From Peribacillus muralis (GTDB taxonomy: Bacteria; Bacillota; Bacilli; Bacillales; DSM-1321): a DNA stretch of 64,000 nucleotides. A program made the position numbers and the translations under genes. This document shows positions 1 to 8,574 of this stretch, piece after piece. The DNA is taken from NCBI RefSeq assembly GCF_001439925.1, contig NZ_LMBV01000019.1:17714-81713 (forward strand). The letters are read 5' to 3'. Each line of letters begins with the position of its first letter. The stretch's first letter is position 1. Under the pieces are notes generated by a model. The model did not search any database, was not told the DNA's origin, and worked only from the letters and a program-made list of their open reading frames with translations.

Positions 1-1
1 A

Positions 2-1639
2 AACGTAGCGGTTTTGAACGGAAAGTTCTTGTATATTGGGGGAAAAGGAGAAGAAAGCTTTCCAGCAACCGAAGTGGTTGCTGGAAAGGATCGCTATATG
101 ATTCCTGGTTTGATTGATATTCACTTGCACATTGAGAGCACAATGGTAACGCCCCCTACATTTTCACATGGGCTGATACCAAATGGGGTAACGACAATTG
201 TTGCCGATCCTCACGAAATGGCTAATGTATTTGGTCTGAAGGGGATTCAGGAAATGATTCGCATGAGTAAGGATTGTGTGGCAGACATCTTTTACGGAAT
301 TCCTAGCTCGGTACCTGCTACGACGTTGGAGACAACAGGCGGAGTTATCGGCATCTCAGAAATCGACGAGTTGGTAAAGGAAAAACAGGTAATCTGTCTT
401 GGGGAGGTCATGGACTATGCTAAAGTGATTTCTGAGCCCAATAGTAAAATAAACCAGATCGTCCGTCACGTTAAAAAGAACTATCCTCATCTTCCTATAG
501 AAGGTCATTGTCCCAAGCTGATGGATGTGGAGCTTACCTCTTTCATTTTTGCCGGTATTGATTCTGATCACACCCAGCAGACAATCGCCGGTATGGATGA
601 ACGAATGAGGCTGAACATGTTCATCGAGCTTCAGGAAAAATCGATGACAAAGGAAATCATTCAGTATCTGGCTGAACAAAATCGAGGAGAATACTTTTGT
701 TTTGTTACGGATGATGTGATGCCTGATTCGTTTGTGGAAAAAGGTCACTTGAACCACCTCGTAAAAAAAGCCATTTTGCTTGGACTGCGACCGGAGGATG
801 CGATTTATGCCAGTACGGTAACACCTGCAAAAAGAATGCGGATGTATGATCGCGGACTGATTGCACCTAATAAAATCGCAGACTTTCTTCTGATTGAAAA
901 TCTTGAAACGTTTGATATTTAACAAGTATATAAAAATGGTCAAAAGGTATTCGATCAAACACAAACGTACAAAAAGGAAAAACCAATGACGACTTTTCCT
1001 GACGAGTTCTACCAAAGTATCAAAATACCATCCTTAACGTTAGAGGATTTTACTATTCATACACATGCTGAACGAGGGAAAGTGGCGTGCCGGGTGATGG
1101 TAGTCTCAGATGGTACGACATTTACCAAGGAGGTCGTGGACCTCTTGCAAGTGAAAGATAAGCAATTGCAGTGGGAAGAGAGCAAGCATTGTCTGGTTGG
1201 TGTATTTGAACGATACGGAATCAATGGAAACAAGGCACTTGGATTAGTTAGAGGAGATACAATCAAAAAAGGAGCAATCGCTTCCACTTATTCACACGAT
1301 AATCACAATCTCCTCGTTGTTGCTAAAAACAAAAAGGATGCCCAGCTTGCGGCAAATACCATCATCGAGAATCAAGGTGGGTTCTGCGTAGCGGAAGATG
1401 GGAAAGTCCTCTCATTCCTGAAACTTCCCGTGGGAGGAATTCTATCAGAAGCACCACTCGACCAAGTTGCTCGTGAAATGAAAGAGTTACGCAAAGCGAT
1501 TGAGAGTTTAGGGTACAAGCATTACAATCCGATCATGTCGTTTAGCACCCATTCCCTTCCGGTTAGTCCAGAATTAAAAATTACAGATTTAGGCTTGGTA
1601 AAAGTGAATGAAAGTGAAATCGTTCCATTGATTATCTAA
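2..1639 (+). pseudogene. ade: Adenine deaminase, 5' end outside the window, interrupted by an in-frame TAA
   Basis: Adenine deaminase converts adenine to hypoxanthine and ammonia in purine salvage. The reading frame is already open at base 2, so the true start lies left of the window. The first part (to 922) holds the amidohydrolase metal motif DIHLH, the EGHCPKL histidine segment, a SDHTQQTIAGMDERMRL-type block and FVTDDVMPD. A single TAA at 920-922 stops it. The same frame then continues with VYKNGQKVFD and, from a possible ATG at 986, 217 residues of the usual C-terminal domain ending at 1639. Joined, the protein would have near-normal family length (about 580-600 residues). No shift or gap is needed, only one codon. 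It is either a recent nonsense mutation, a sequencing error, or a protein made as two pieces. Identity is confident; functional state is not. Confidence 0.85.
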
Positions 1640-1825
1640 CCAATTGACCTATCCATGCTAGGACTATTAGGGGGAACTAAGCCAATAACCATCTGGGCAG
1701 AGAAGAAAGATAAAAATGCTAAAGTGAGTTTAATCAGCTTGCAGTCTGTACAATCCGAGATGAAAAGCTTTATTTCTTGCGATGTTACATAGTGTGGGAC
1801 AAAAAGTGAAAGGAGGAATATACCT

Positions 1826-2824
1826 ATGAAAAAAGAAAAACTGCCCCGGATTACAATCCTCGCAGTAGGGGGGACTATTGCCGGAAAAGGAGCCAATATC
1901 ACGCAAACGACTCAATATGAGGCAGGCGTTCTTACGATAGAGTCCTTGATAGACGCAGTACCGGATGTTTATAGCCTGGCAGAGGTAAATGGATATCAAA
2001 TTGCAAACATCCCTAGTTTCGCTATCACGGATGAGGTATGGCTGCAGTTAGCCCGGAAGGTAAATGAATTGCTTTGGCAGCCCCATTGCGATGGAGTAGT
2101 AATTACACACGGAACCGATACATTGGAAGAGACCGCTTATTTTCTTCATCTCACCGTAAAAAGTGAAAAGCCCGTCGTAATGGTAGGAGCGTTGAGGCCG
2201 GCCACATCCCTCAGCGCAGATGGGCCGCTCAATTTATACAATGGCGTGGCACTGGCTGCAAGTAATATCGCCCGAGGACATGGTGTATTAATCTCATTAA
2301 ATGGCAGGATTGGTTCAGCGAGAGATACAAGTAAGCTTCATACTACCGCTACTGATGCATTCGCTTCGCCTGAAGCTGGATTATTAGGCTACATGCTAGA
2401 TAATAAGCCGCATTTTTATTATAAAAGCTTAAGGCGGCATACAGTAGATTCCGAATTTGATGTAACGGGAATATCTCAACTGCCGCGGGTTGATATTTTG
2501 TATGCGCATAGTCAGGACACACGAGATCTGATTGATGCTGCGGTTAATGCAGGTACAGCTGGAGTTGTGCATGCAGGCACAGGTAACGGCGGAATTTTCC
2601 CTCTAACTCGACAAGGGCTGCAAGATGCTAGCAAACAGGGAGTGGTGATTGTAAGTACTTCCCGGATCGGAAATGGAATGGTAACCACAAAACCGATTGA
2701 CATGAAAAGTCATTTTCTTGCATCTGACAATTTAAACCCACAAAAGGCCAGGGTTCTACTCCAGCTTGCCTTAACCAAAACAAATCAAACAACGGAAATT
2801 CAACGCATGTTTCAAATATATTAG
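1826..2824 (+). CDS. L-asparaginase (type II-like fold, no signal peptide seen)
   Basis: This hydrolyses L-asparagine to aspartate and ammonia. The 332-residue product has the N-terminal GGTIAG motif with the nucleophilic Thr near residue 17 and the second active-site motif HGTDTLEE near residue 95, followed by the SADGPLNLYN segment typical of the family. An AGGAGG ribosome binding site lies about ten bases before the ATG. Type II enzymes are usually exported, but no hydrophobic signal segment or lipobox precedes the catalytic domain here, so a cytoplasmic location is more likely. It stands between adenine deaminase and an M20 amidohydrolase, all of which release ammonia or amino acids, so a nitrogen-scavenging role fits. 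Family assignment is firm; substrate preference between Asn and Gln is not decided by sequence. Confidence 0.9.
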   Translation: MKKEKLPRITILAVGGTIAGKGANITQTTQYEAGVLTIESLIDAVPDVYSLAEVNGYQIANIPSFAITDEVWLQLARKVNELLWQPHCDGVVITHGTDTLEETAYFLHLTVKSEKPVVMVGALRPATSLSADGPLNLYNGVALAASNIARGHGVLISLNGRIGSARDTSKLHTTATDAFASPEAGLLGYMLDNKPHFYYKSLRRHTVDSEFDVTGISQLPRVDILYAHSQDTRDLIDAAVNAGTAGVVHAGTGNGGIFPLTRQGLQDASKQGVVIVSTSRIGNGMVTTKPIDMKSHFLASDNLNPQKARVLLQLALTKTNQTTEIQRMFQIY

Positions 2825-3010
2825 TATGGATTGCTATGGGTCGATACAGTTGCTAAAGTGATTGACCATCATAGGTTTTTTCGGAGACTTGGAGGGACCA
2901 ACCGGTTAACATGGCATTAATTCCAGATGCACAAAGTACAATTCGTAAATTTTCCAATTTCAGGGCAAGTAAGAGTCTTGTCAGCTAATAACTTAGAAAG
3001 CGGTGATTTT

Positions 3011-4198
3011 GTGGAAAAAGAAATTAGATTGAACTATATAGAAGAAAAACTCGAAACTTATCTTCAAAGCGTTTATAAACATCTTCATCAATATCCCGAA
3101 TTAAGTGCCCACGAATTTGAAACACAGAAATTCATTGAAACTGAATTGGTGAAGCTCAATATTCCATACAGGAAAATGGCAAACACGGGAATCTGTGCCG
3201 AAATTCACGGAGACCAACCAGGAAAGACCATTCTCCTGCGTTCGGACATTGACGCTTTACCCATTACAGAACAGACAAAATTGGATTACTCATCCAAGAA
3301 AGAGGGGGCGATGCATGCTTGCGGACATGATGCACATATTACGGTTGGCTTAGGGGTAGGTGCTTTGCTGCAAGAAAAGAAAACAAAATTAAAAGGAACG
3401 CTGAAACTCGTATTTCAACCATCGGAGGAAGTTCATCCTGGAGGAGCTATACGTATGATCGAAGAAGGGGTTTTAGAAAATCCAAAGGTAGATGCGGCAA
3501 TTGGCATTCATACAAACCCTTATTTATCACCAGGTCAATTCGAAGTGAAAGACGGTTATATGCTTGCAAGTAGTGATCGAATATATATTTCTTTAATTGG
3601 AGAAGGCGGCCATGCGGCAGCACCGCACCAAAGCGTTGATGCTGTAGCGATGGCTGGACAATTCATATCAAGTATACAAAACATTGTTGCAAGGCAGGTA
3701 TCACCACTTGATAATGCTGTTATAACCATTGGGCGGATAGAGGGAGGATACACATCAAATGCTATTTCGGATCGGGTAGATTTGGCCGGTACGGTGCGAA
3801 CGATTAAAAAGGAAACACAAGACGCCATTGATGCAAAAATTGAAGCACTGTTACAGTCAATTACGAATTTTTGGGGAGGAACATACACGTACGAATATGA
3901 ACGGGGATATCCTGCCACTTGGAATGACGCGCGAATGACCCAGTTAGCAAAGAAAGCTGCAGAAACTTGCATTGGCAAAAACAGCATGGTTGAATTGGAA
4001 AACCCTTATATGAGCGGAGACGATTTTGTCTACTTCGCTCAATCTATTCCTTCTGTGTTTATCTATTGGGGAACAGGAATGGATGATCAAGAGAAGTTTC
4101 CATGGCATCATCCGAAGTTCCGCGTTAATTTGCTTTCTTTGAAATATGGTGTCGCCCTTGCATCCCAAATGATTTTAACTTTTTTGAATGAGGAGTAA
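3011..4198 (+). CDS. M20D-family amidohydrolase (N-acyl-amino-acid amidohydrolase)
   Basis: A metal-dependent amidohydrolase of the M20D family (hippurate, N-acetyl amino acid or IAA-amino acid hydrolases). Motifs in order are LRSDIDALPI, MHACGHDAH (metal ligands), LVFQPSEE (catalytic Glu) and GEGGHAAAPH in the dimerisation domain, ending with an MSGDDFVYF segment near the C-terminus. The start is uncertain. GTG at 3011 gives 395 residues and begins where the family normally begins. An upstream ATG at 2927 in the same frame would add 28 residues with no resemblance to the family. A strong GGAGGG at 2891 instead sits before an ATG at 2911 in another frame that encodes only 25 codons. That arrangement could be a short upstream ORF or a small frameshift near the start. 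Confidence 0.85.
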   Translation: MEKEIRLNYIEEKLETYLQSVYKHLHQYPELSAHEFETQKFIETELVKLNIPYRKMANTGICAEIHGDQPGKTILLRSDIDALPITEQTKLDYSSKKEGAMHACGHDAHITVGLGVGALLQEKKTKLKGTLKLVFQPSEEVHPGGAIRMIEEGVLENPKVDAAIGIHTNPYLSPGQFEVKDGYMLASSDRIYISLIGEGGHAAAPHQSVDAVAMAGQFISSIQNIVARQVSPLDNAVITIGRIEGGYTSNAISDRVDLAGTVRTIKKETQDAIDAKIEALLQSITNFWGGTYTYEYERGYPATWNDARMTQLAKKAAETCIGKNSMVELENPYMSGDDFVYFAQSIPSVFIYWGTGMDDQEKFPWHHPKFRVNLLSLKYGVALASQMILTFLNEE

Positions 4199-4829
4199 GC
4201 TGACCAATCATGAATCAACCTCGATAAACACTTACAAAAAGGGGGCAAACGTGATTGGGGAATTTTTGTAAATTCTTGTTCAGGTTCCAATTTTTAATTT
4301 GATTCTAAAGATCGTATTTCGATCTAGGACTGAATTAAAATTTTCATTCCATAATTTAGGAATCATTGCACGGGCATTAGAAGTACTCTCTCCGTTTTCA
4401 GCAGGAGTGAATTGTAAAGGAGATTCCCGGTCGGCACACAGTGATTAATACCTTTAATTTATATGGCAGTTTGAATAACGGGAAATATGGAAGATTTTAG
4501 ATTATTCCATATAAAATAGTAGAAAGAACTAAAAAAAACGACCTCCATATTTAGCGAGTAAAGGTGTAGTTTTAAAAAGCTAGAGTCATTGGTCAAGAAT
4601 GATATAAAAACGCACAGTGAGCCTGTAAATGCCGTTGAAGATAATTGCTAGAAAAGAGAGTATTTACGTTCATTTTTATAAGAATATTCCGAATGTAACA
4701 AAGGACTCCTTTTGATACATTCGGAATCCCTTTAAATCAGCGTTCTGAAGGGTATTATAATTTAAAAAACTTGCCTTTTTTTCCGCTCTTCACGTACAAT
4801 GAAAGAAGGGGAAAGGGGAATGAACAGTT
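4199..4829. other. Long intergenic stretch without a recognised gene
   Basis: About 630 bases separate the amidohydrolase from the recombinase. I found no recognisable gene. A 53-codon open stretch on the minus strand (about 4280-4441) looks protein-like but has no start context and no family I can name. One strong hairpin (4686-4727) is listed separately. Confidence 0.5.
4686..4727. terminator. Hairpin with 12-bp perfect arms
   Basis: ATTCCGAATGTA at 4686-4697 is matched by its exact reverse complement at 4716-4727, and the loop can pair further (CAAAGGA against TCCTTTTG). There is no clean T-run, so it is a weak terminator candidate or a small palindromic repeat. Confidence 0.5.
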
Positions 4830-5402
4830 ATGCAAGCAGCCTCTCAAAAAATCAAGAATGTCCAGCCGATACGCCGTCTGGATCATATAGAAAAGATGAA
4901 AAAGTCTCTATTAAAATATTGTAGCTATAGGGACTATATAATGTTTTCAATTGGAATTAACATCGGGTTACGTATAGGGGATCTTTTGAAGTTGCGAGTG
5001 AAGGATATTCTTGAAGGTACGCATATCGTCATCGTCGAGCAAAAGACCGAAAAAATCAAACGGTTTCTTGTCAATCCTCAACTTCGAAAGGAAGTTAAGA
5101 AATATGTCCGGAAGATGAATCTAAAAAATGAACATTTTTTGTTTCCAAGTCGAAAAGGAAATGGTCCAATCACCAGGGTACAAGCCTACAGGGTATTAAA
5201 CAAAGCTGCCGAAATGGCAGATATTCCTGATGTCGGTACACATACACTTCGAAAAACCTTCGGGTATTTGCATTATCAAAAATTCAAGGACATTGCATTA
5301 CTGCAGCAAATCTTGAATCACTCCAATCCAAAGGATACGATGATTTACATAGGACTCACTCAGGATTTAATGGACGAAACGTTGATGGATTTTTATTTTT
5401 AA
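4830..5402 (+). CDS. Short tyrosine recombinase (integrase, catalytic domain only)
   Basis: This 190-residue protein matches the catalytic domain of phage-type tyrosine recombinases and lacks the N-terminal core-binding domain. The catalytic set is present: Arg in GLRIGD (about residue 48), a Lys in the QKTEKIK strand, HTLRK (about 138-142), His in LNHSN (about 163) and the Tyr nucleophile in MIYIGL (about 172). Short stand-alone integrases of this size exist in Bacillus genomes (YoeC of B. subtilis is similar in length), so it may be intact rather than truncated. It sits at the start of an accessory stretch with gene remnants, consistent with a mobile origin. No att sites or partner genes were identified. 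Confidence 0.85.
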   Translation: MQAASQKIKNVQPIRRLDHIEKMKKSLLKYCSYRDYIMFSIGINIGLRIGDLLKLRVKDILEGTHIVIVEQKTEKIKRFLVNPQLRKEVKKYVRKMNLKNEHFLFPSRKGNGPITRVQAYRVLNKAAEMADIPDVGTHTLRKTFGYLHYQKFKDIALLQQILNHSNPKDTMIYIGLTQDLMDETLMDFYF

Positions 5403-5874
5403 AGAAGGTTTGCGTGTTTTCGCGATCTTTTCATACGATGGTACCGCTTGCAAACATTATTTCGATATAATTGGATTGCAAGAGAATAATGGTCTCATTG
5501 GAGTGAAGGTTTAAACAGGACTGGTGGAGTGTTAAGTATTTTGCATACTCTCTTTCAAAAAGTTGAAGAGTGTGCTGGACAACGCTTTCCTGTGAGGGAG
5601 TTTGTATTTAATATAATGAGGCTGTAAAGTTCATGCGCCATGTCAATGCCCGAGAAATTCACCAAATAGGGCATATATCGGATATGGAGGATGGAAAGCT
5701 GGAAAACATATAATTTTTGGGGGATGGAGGTGAAAAAGAAAACAGTCTTTCTTTGTTAACAAAAATTGATTGTTTATTTATCATTTTTTAGTTTACATAA
5801 TATTATTATGGTAATTAAAAACCTTTAGTATTTCCTAAATCCGCATCTTTAGTGTCACCATAGAACATTAAAGA
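5403..5874. other. Intergenic stretch, possible degraded coding DNA
   Basis: Several short open stretches on the plus strand (for example around 5530-5635 and 5632-5715) read like protein but are broken by stops, and I could not assign them to a family. No hairpin or RNA gene was recognised. Confidence 0.4.
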
Positions 5875-6285
5875 GAACACACATTTAAAGTATGTTGTGC
5901 AAATACCTATATAAAATTCAACTATTTCAGAAATATTGATATTCCAGATGTATCTTCTGTTTACTTTTTACTGGAATCAGGAGCAGTTGGGCATATTGAT
6001 AGTTCCTTTATTCAACCAGATCATCGGATGGGTGTAGAACTACTAGGTAATAATTTCCGTTTGTCCATTGATGGAACTGATTTAACGATTGTAGAAGAAG
6101 ATCGTACCATAACGTATCATTCAAAAGTCGATTTTTATGAAGAACAGGATAATGCCTTTATTGAGGCGGTTCGCTCCAAAGATAAAAGTTTAATCCTTTC
6201 TGATTACAAAAATGGACTTGAAACGTTAAGGGTTACTCTGGCAGCAAATGACTCTCAGGAAACGAAAGATATTATTTGTTTATAG
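5875..6285 (+). pseudogene. C-terminal remnant of a Gfo/Idh/MocA-family oxidoreductase
   Basis: From about 5875 one frame is open to the stop at 6285. It reads like the C-terminal half of a Gfo/Idh/MocA sugar oxidoreductase: a strand with VYFLLESGAVGHIDSS, then VELLGNNFRLSIDG, then EDNAFIEAVRSK-like sequence (here EQDNAFIEAVRSKDK), a hallmark of the C-terminal domain of that family. The N-terminal NAD-binding Rossmann domain is absent upstream, where the frame has stops. An ATG at 6028 would give only 85 residues with no ribosome binding site. It is therefore best read as a relic. The family call rests on the EAVRSKD-type motif and is moderate. Confidence 0.65.
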
Positions 6286-6502
6286 GGAACAAGGTTGTCA
6301 TTGTTAAAAGTCGAGATTAAGTATTCTTTGGGTTAGCTTGATGAGAATATGTCGTTACACCTATATCTATGTTTCTACCGAGTGTTTTTGCACCATACCC
6401 AATTATCCTAATGGAGACTTGTTTGGAAGGATTTTGTAACTTTTTAATAGAATACTCAAGAAGATGATAGATAAAATTTTTTACAAACAAGGAGATAAAA
6501 CT

Positions 6503-6955
6503 ATGACAAAAAACAAATTACTAAGAATGGACAATGTCGGCATCGTTGTAGAATCCCTTGATGACGCAATCTCTTTCTTCGAGGAGATTGGCTTGAACCT
6601 CGAAGGGCGGACCACTGTCGAAGGTGAATGGGCTGGTTGCGTAACCGGATTGGGTTCTCAGTGTGTAGAGATTGCTATGATGGTTACCCCAGATGGCCAC
6701 AGCCGAATTGAACTTTCGCGATTTCTCACCCCACCTACTATATCAGATCACCGGACTGCTCCTGTAAACGCCCTCGGTTATCTACGCGTCATGTTCACCG
6801 TTGAAGACATTGACGAAATGGTATCCAGGCTCACTAAGCATGGTGCTCAGCTCGTTGGCGAAGTGGTTCAGTACGAGGATTCGTATCGGCTCTGCTACAT
6901 ACGTGGAGCCGAAGGACTTCTAATCGGTTTGGCGGAACAACTCGGTAACAAATAA
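6503..6955 (+). CDS. VOC (glyoxalase/bleomycin-resistance fold) family protein
   Basis: A 150-residue vicinal-oxygen-chelate protein with two beta-alpha-beta-beta-beta repeats. The first begins MDNVGIVVESLDDAISFFEEI and the second LGYLRVMFTVEDIDEMV, ending YIRGAEGLLIGLAEQL. The ATG at 6503 follows AAGGAG at the right distance; an ATG 39 bases upstream has no such site. Members are small metal-dependent enzymes or binding proteins (lyases, dioxygenases, drug-binding proteins), and the substrate cannot be read from the sequence. Its codons look somewhat richer in GC than the surrounding relic DNA, so it may have arrived separately. It stands alone, followed by a strong terminator. Confidence 0.8.
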   Translation: MTKNKLLRMDNVGIVVESLDDAISFFEEIGLNLEGRTTVEGEWAGCVTGLGSQCVEIAMMVTPDGHSRIELSRFLTPPTISDHRTAPVNALGYLRVMFTVEDIDEMVSRLTKHGAQLVGEVVQYEDSYRLCYIRGAEGLLIGLAEQLGNK

Positions 6956-7090
6956 CTAAGTGACGTTTTATAAAAGCCTTTACTGAAATATATTTTACTG
7001 AAGTTTAAATTGAAACAGAAAAGCAGTGTGATAACACAGCATTCACGCTGCGGGACTCTCTTAAACTACAGGATGTTTTTCTAAAGTAAC

Positions 7091-7136
7091 GAAAAAGTCC
7101 AATTTCTCTATTTTTGGTGAGAAATTGGACTTTTTC
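7091..7136. terminator. Perfect 18-bp hairpin, bidirectional terminator
   Basis: Arms 7091-7108 and 7119-7136 are exact inverse complements around a ten-base loop, with an A-run at one end and a T-run at the other, so it can act in both directions. It follows the VOC gene. Confidence 0.8.
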
Positions 7137-7224
7137 ATGTAATCTTTTTTAGGCTGTGAGTACATTAGCTTGTAGGGAATTTTGGTGAAGCATGGTGTAA
7201 GCGGTGTTTAAATATTGAGGGTAG

Positions 7225-7350
7225 GGAGAGGGGTTGGTCGAGATGGTTCCGCATAAAGGAGCAATCATGACACCCATCACTAGGGAGGATATTGAAGAAA
7301 TCTACCATAAGCGGATAATATCCGACATTCTGGATTTACACCCTAAATGA
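7225..7350 (+). pseudogene. Remnant of a GntR-family regulator (wing plus start of FCD domain)
   Basis: The open frame from 7225 reads GEGLVEMVPHKGAIMTP followed by ITREDIEEIYHKR. That is the typical junction of a GntR winged-helix domain (EGLVE-x-VP-x-KGA) with the first helix of the FCD effector domain (xxxEDIEEIYE-x-R). It stops at 7348-7350, and the DNA-binding helices and most of the FCD domain are missing. An AAGGAG precedes an internal ATG at 7267, but the 27-codon product would have no complete domain. Read as a relic of a full GntR gene. Confidence 0.7.
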
Positions 7351-7380
7351 CGTCATGGTGACCGAACAACAAGAGATGAT

Positions 7381-8271
7381 TTAAATGGACTTTTGATCCA
7401 GCAGAGAGAGAAATTCCCTTGTAGCCGGTGAAAGATGTGAGCCTCGATGATAAATATACCTAATTCCCCTTAGAAATTTTACTCCCTTTATTGGAACCTC
7501 AACTAATAATCCGTTTTTAATTTCTTGTTTAATGGAAAAACCAGAGACGATTGATACGCCAAGACCATGAATTACGCTTTGTTTGATTGCTTCCAGGTTA
7601 CTTATCTCCATATACTTTGGAAAACTGAATCCATATTCTTTAAATTCCCCATCCAAATAATTTCGGGTAGCAGATTTATTAGGTTTCAAAATCAACGTTT
7701 CATCGATCAAATCCTCTAAGGTACACTCATCTTTTTGAGCAAGCCGATGTTGGTTATTGACGATTAGAACAAGCTCATCTTGATGAAATTTTTTGAATTG
7801 AAAACGGTTTTCATCAATTGGTATTCGATCAGAGAGAACCAAAACCTCTAATTTCTTGGACTCCAACTTATGAATCAATTGACTTGAAGATGTAATATCC
7901 ATGATAATCTTGATGCCTGGGTATTTATTGTTAAAGTCACTGAGGATAGTGGGAAGAAGGTACACTCCAACAAAATTACTCGCTCCGAAGGATAACGTTC
8001 CATAAGCTAAGTTGTCTAGCTGCTTAATATGCTCTTTGGATGAATGATATAGATTAATCATTTGTTCCGCATATGGTTTGAAATGCTCACCTTGTTTAGT
8101 TAAGTAAAGCTTTTTTCCGATACGGTCAAAAAGGGGAAACCCTAAATCCCTCTCAAGACTTTGAATTTGCATACTTACAGCCGGTTGTGAACAATAAAGT
8201 TTCTCCGCCGCCAGGGTAAAGTTTAAACAATCAGATAGTGTGATAAAGGTTTGCAGCTTCGTTAAGTTCAT
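7381..8271 (-). CDS. LysR-family transcriptional regulator
   Basis: A 296-residue LysR-type regulator. The N-terminal helix-turn-helix covers residues 1-60 (LTKLQTFITLSDCLNFTLAA, then KLYCSQPAVSMQIQSLE), followed by a linker helix and the two-lobed effector-binding domain. It is divergent from a DASS anion transporter whose start lies about 300 bases away. In LysR systems such divergence usually means the regulator controls the neighbour in response to its substrate. Two imperfect 56-bp repeats in the shared intergenic region are good candidates for its binding sites. The inducer is unknown. Confidence 0.9.
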   Translation of the reverse strand: MNLTKLQTFITLSDCLNFTLAAEKLYCSQPAVSMQIQSLERDLGFPLFDRIGKKLYLTKQGEHFKPYAEQMINLYHSSKEHIKQLDNLAYGTLSFGASNFVGVYLLPTILSDFNNKYPGIKIIMDITSSSQLIHKLESKKLEVLVLSDRIPIDENRFQFKKFHQDELVLIVNNQHRLAQKDECTLEDLIDETLILKPNKSATRNYLDGEFKEYGFSFPKYMEISNLEAIKQSVIHGLGVSIVSGFSIKQEIKNGLLVEVPIKGVKFLRGIRYIYHRGSHLSPATREFLSLLDQKSI

Positions 8272-8291
8272 ATTTCATGATCCTTCCCCTC

Positions 8292-8347
8292 AACTATAAC
8301 GTTTTCTTATTATTTATAAAATTATACCAAATTGTTTAATCGTTTTA
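8292..8347. repeat. 56-bp direct repeat, copy 1 (LysR/DASS intergenic)
   Basis: Begins AACTATAACGTTTTCTTA and ends AATTGTTTAATCGTTTTA. It matches copy 2 (8401-8456) at 44 of 56 positions with no gaps, start to start 109 bases apart. It is the copy nearest the LysR gene. Confidence 0.75.
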
Positions 8348-8400
8348 CGTGAAAATAAAAGAAAGGACAAATAAAAAGGATGAGATTTTTTAAGACTGTT

Positions 8401-8456
8401 AACTATAACATTTCTTTATGATTCTTAAAAAAAAATCAAATTGTTTCATAGTTTTA
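8401..8456. repeat. 56-bp direct repeat, copy 2, overlapping the transporter promoter
   Basis: Second copy of the repeat at 8292-8347. It begins AACTATAACATTTCTTTA and ends AATTGTTTCATAGTTTTA. The last third contains the TTGTTT used as the likely -35 box of the DASS operon. Confidence 0.75.
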
Positions 8457-8469
8457 GATTCAATATAAT
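8441..8469 (+). promoter_or_regulatory. Sigma-A-type promoter of the DASS operon
   Basis: TTGTTT at 8441-8446 and TATAAT at 8464-8469 are separated by 17 bases. The -35 lies inside repeat copy 2, so a regulator bound to the repeat would touch RNA polymerase. Confidence 0.65.
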
Positions 8470-8506
8470 GAAAGCGAATACATGACTGATACAAGGAGAA
8501 TCCAAG

Positions 8507-8572
8507 ATGGCTGAGAAAAAAGATGAAAGGGATGGCACTTACTCACCATTTAAGAAGAAAGGCGGGATTTAG
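8507..8572 (+). CDS. 21-codon small ORF directly before the DASS transporter
   Basis: An ATG at 8507 with AAGGAG about eight bases upstream opens a 21-residue, strongly charged peptide (MAEKKDERDGTYSPFKKKGG plus Ile) that stops at 8572, two bases before the transporter ATG. The best ribosome binding site in the operon belongs to this small ORF, not to the transporter, which has only a weak GGCGGG. It may be a leader that couples translation or a small partner protein. A frameshifted N-terminal tail of the transporter is a further possibility, because KKKGGI resembles the transporter's own start KKWGI. Whether it is made is unknown. Confidence 0.5.
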   Translation: MAEKKDERDGTYSPFKKKGGI

Positions 8573-8574
8573 GA

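Noticed and set aside
356..1015. Long minus-strand open frame opposite adenine deaminase (219 codons)
   Set aside because: It lies wholly antisense to a clearly recognised gene, has odd residue composition (many Cys, His, Phe runs) and no ribosome binding site.
2911..2988. 25-codon ORF with the strongest ribosome site before the M20 amidohydrolase
   Set aside because: The peptide shows no likeness to the family; it is noted as a possible leader but not called as a gene.
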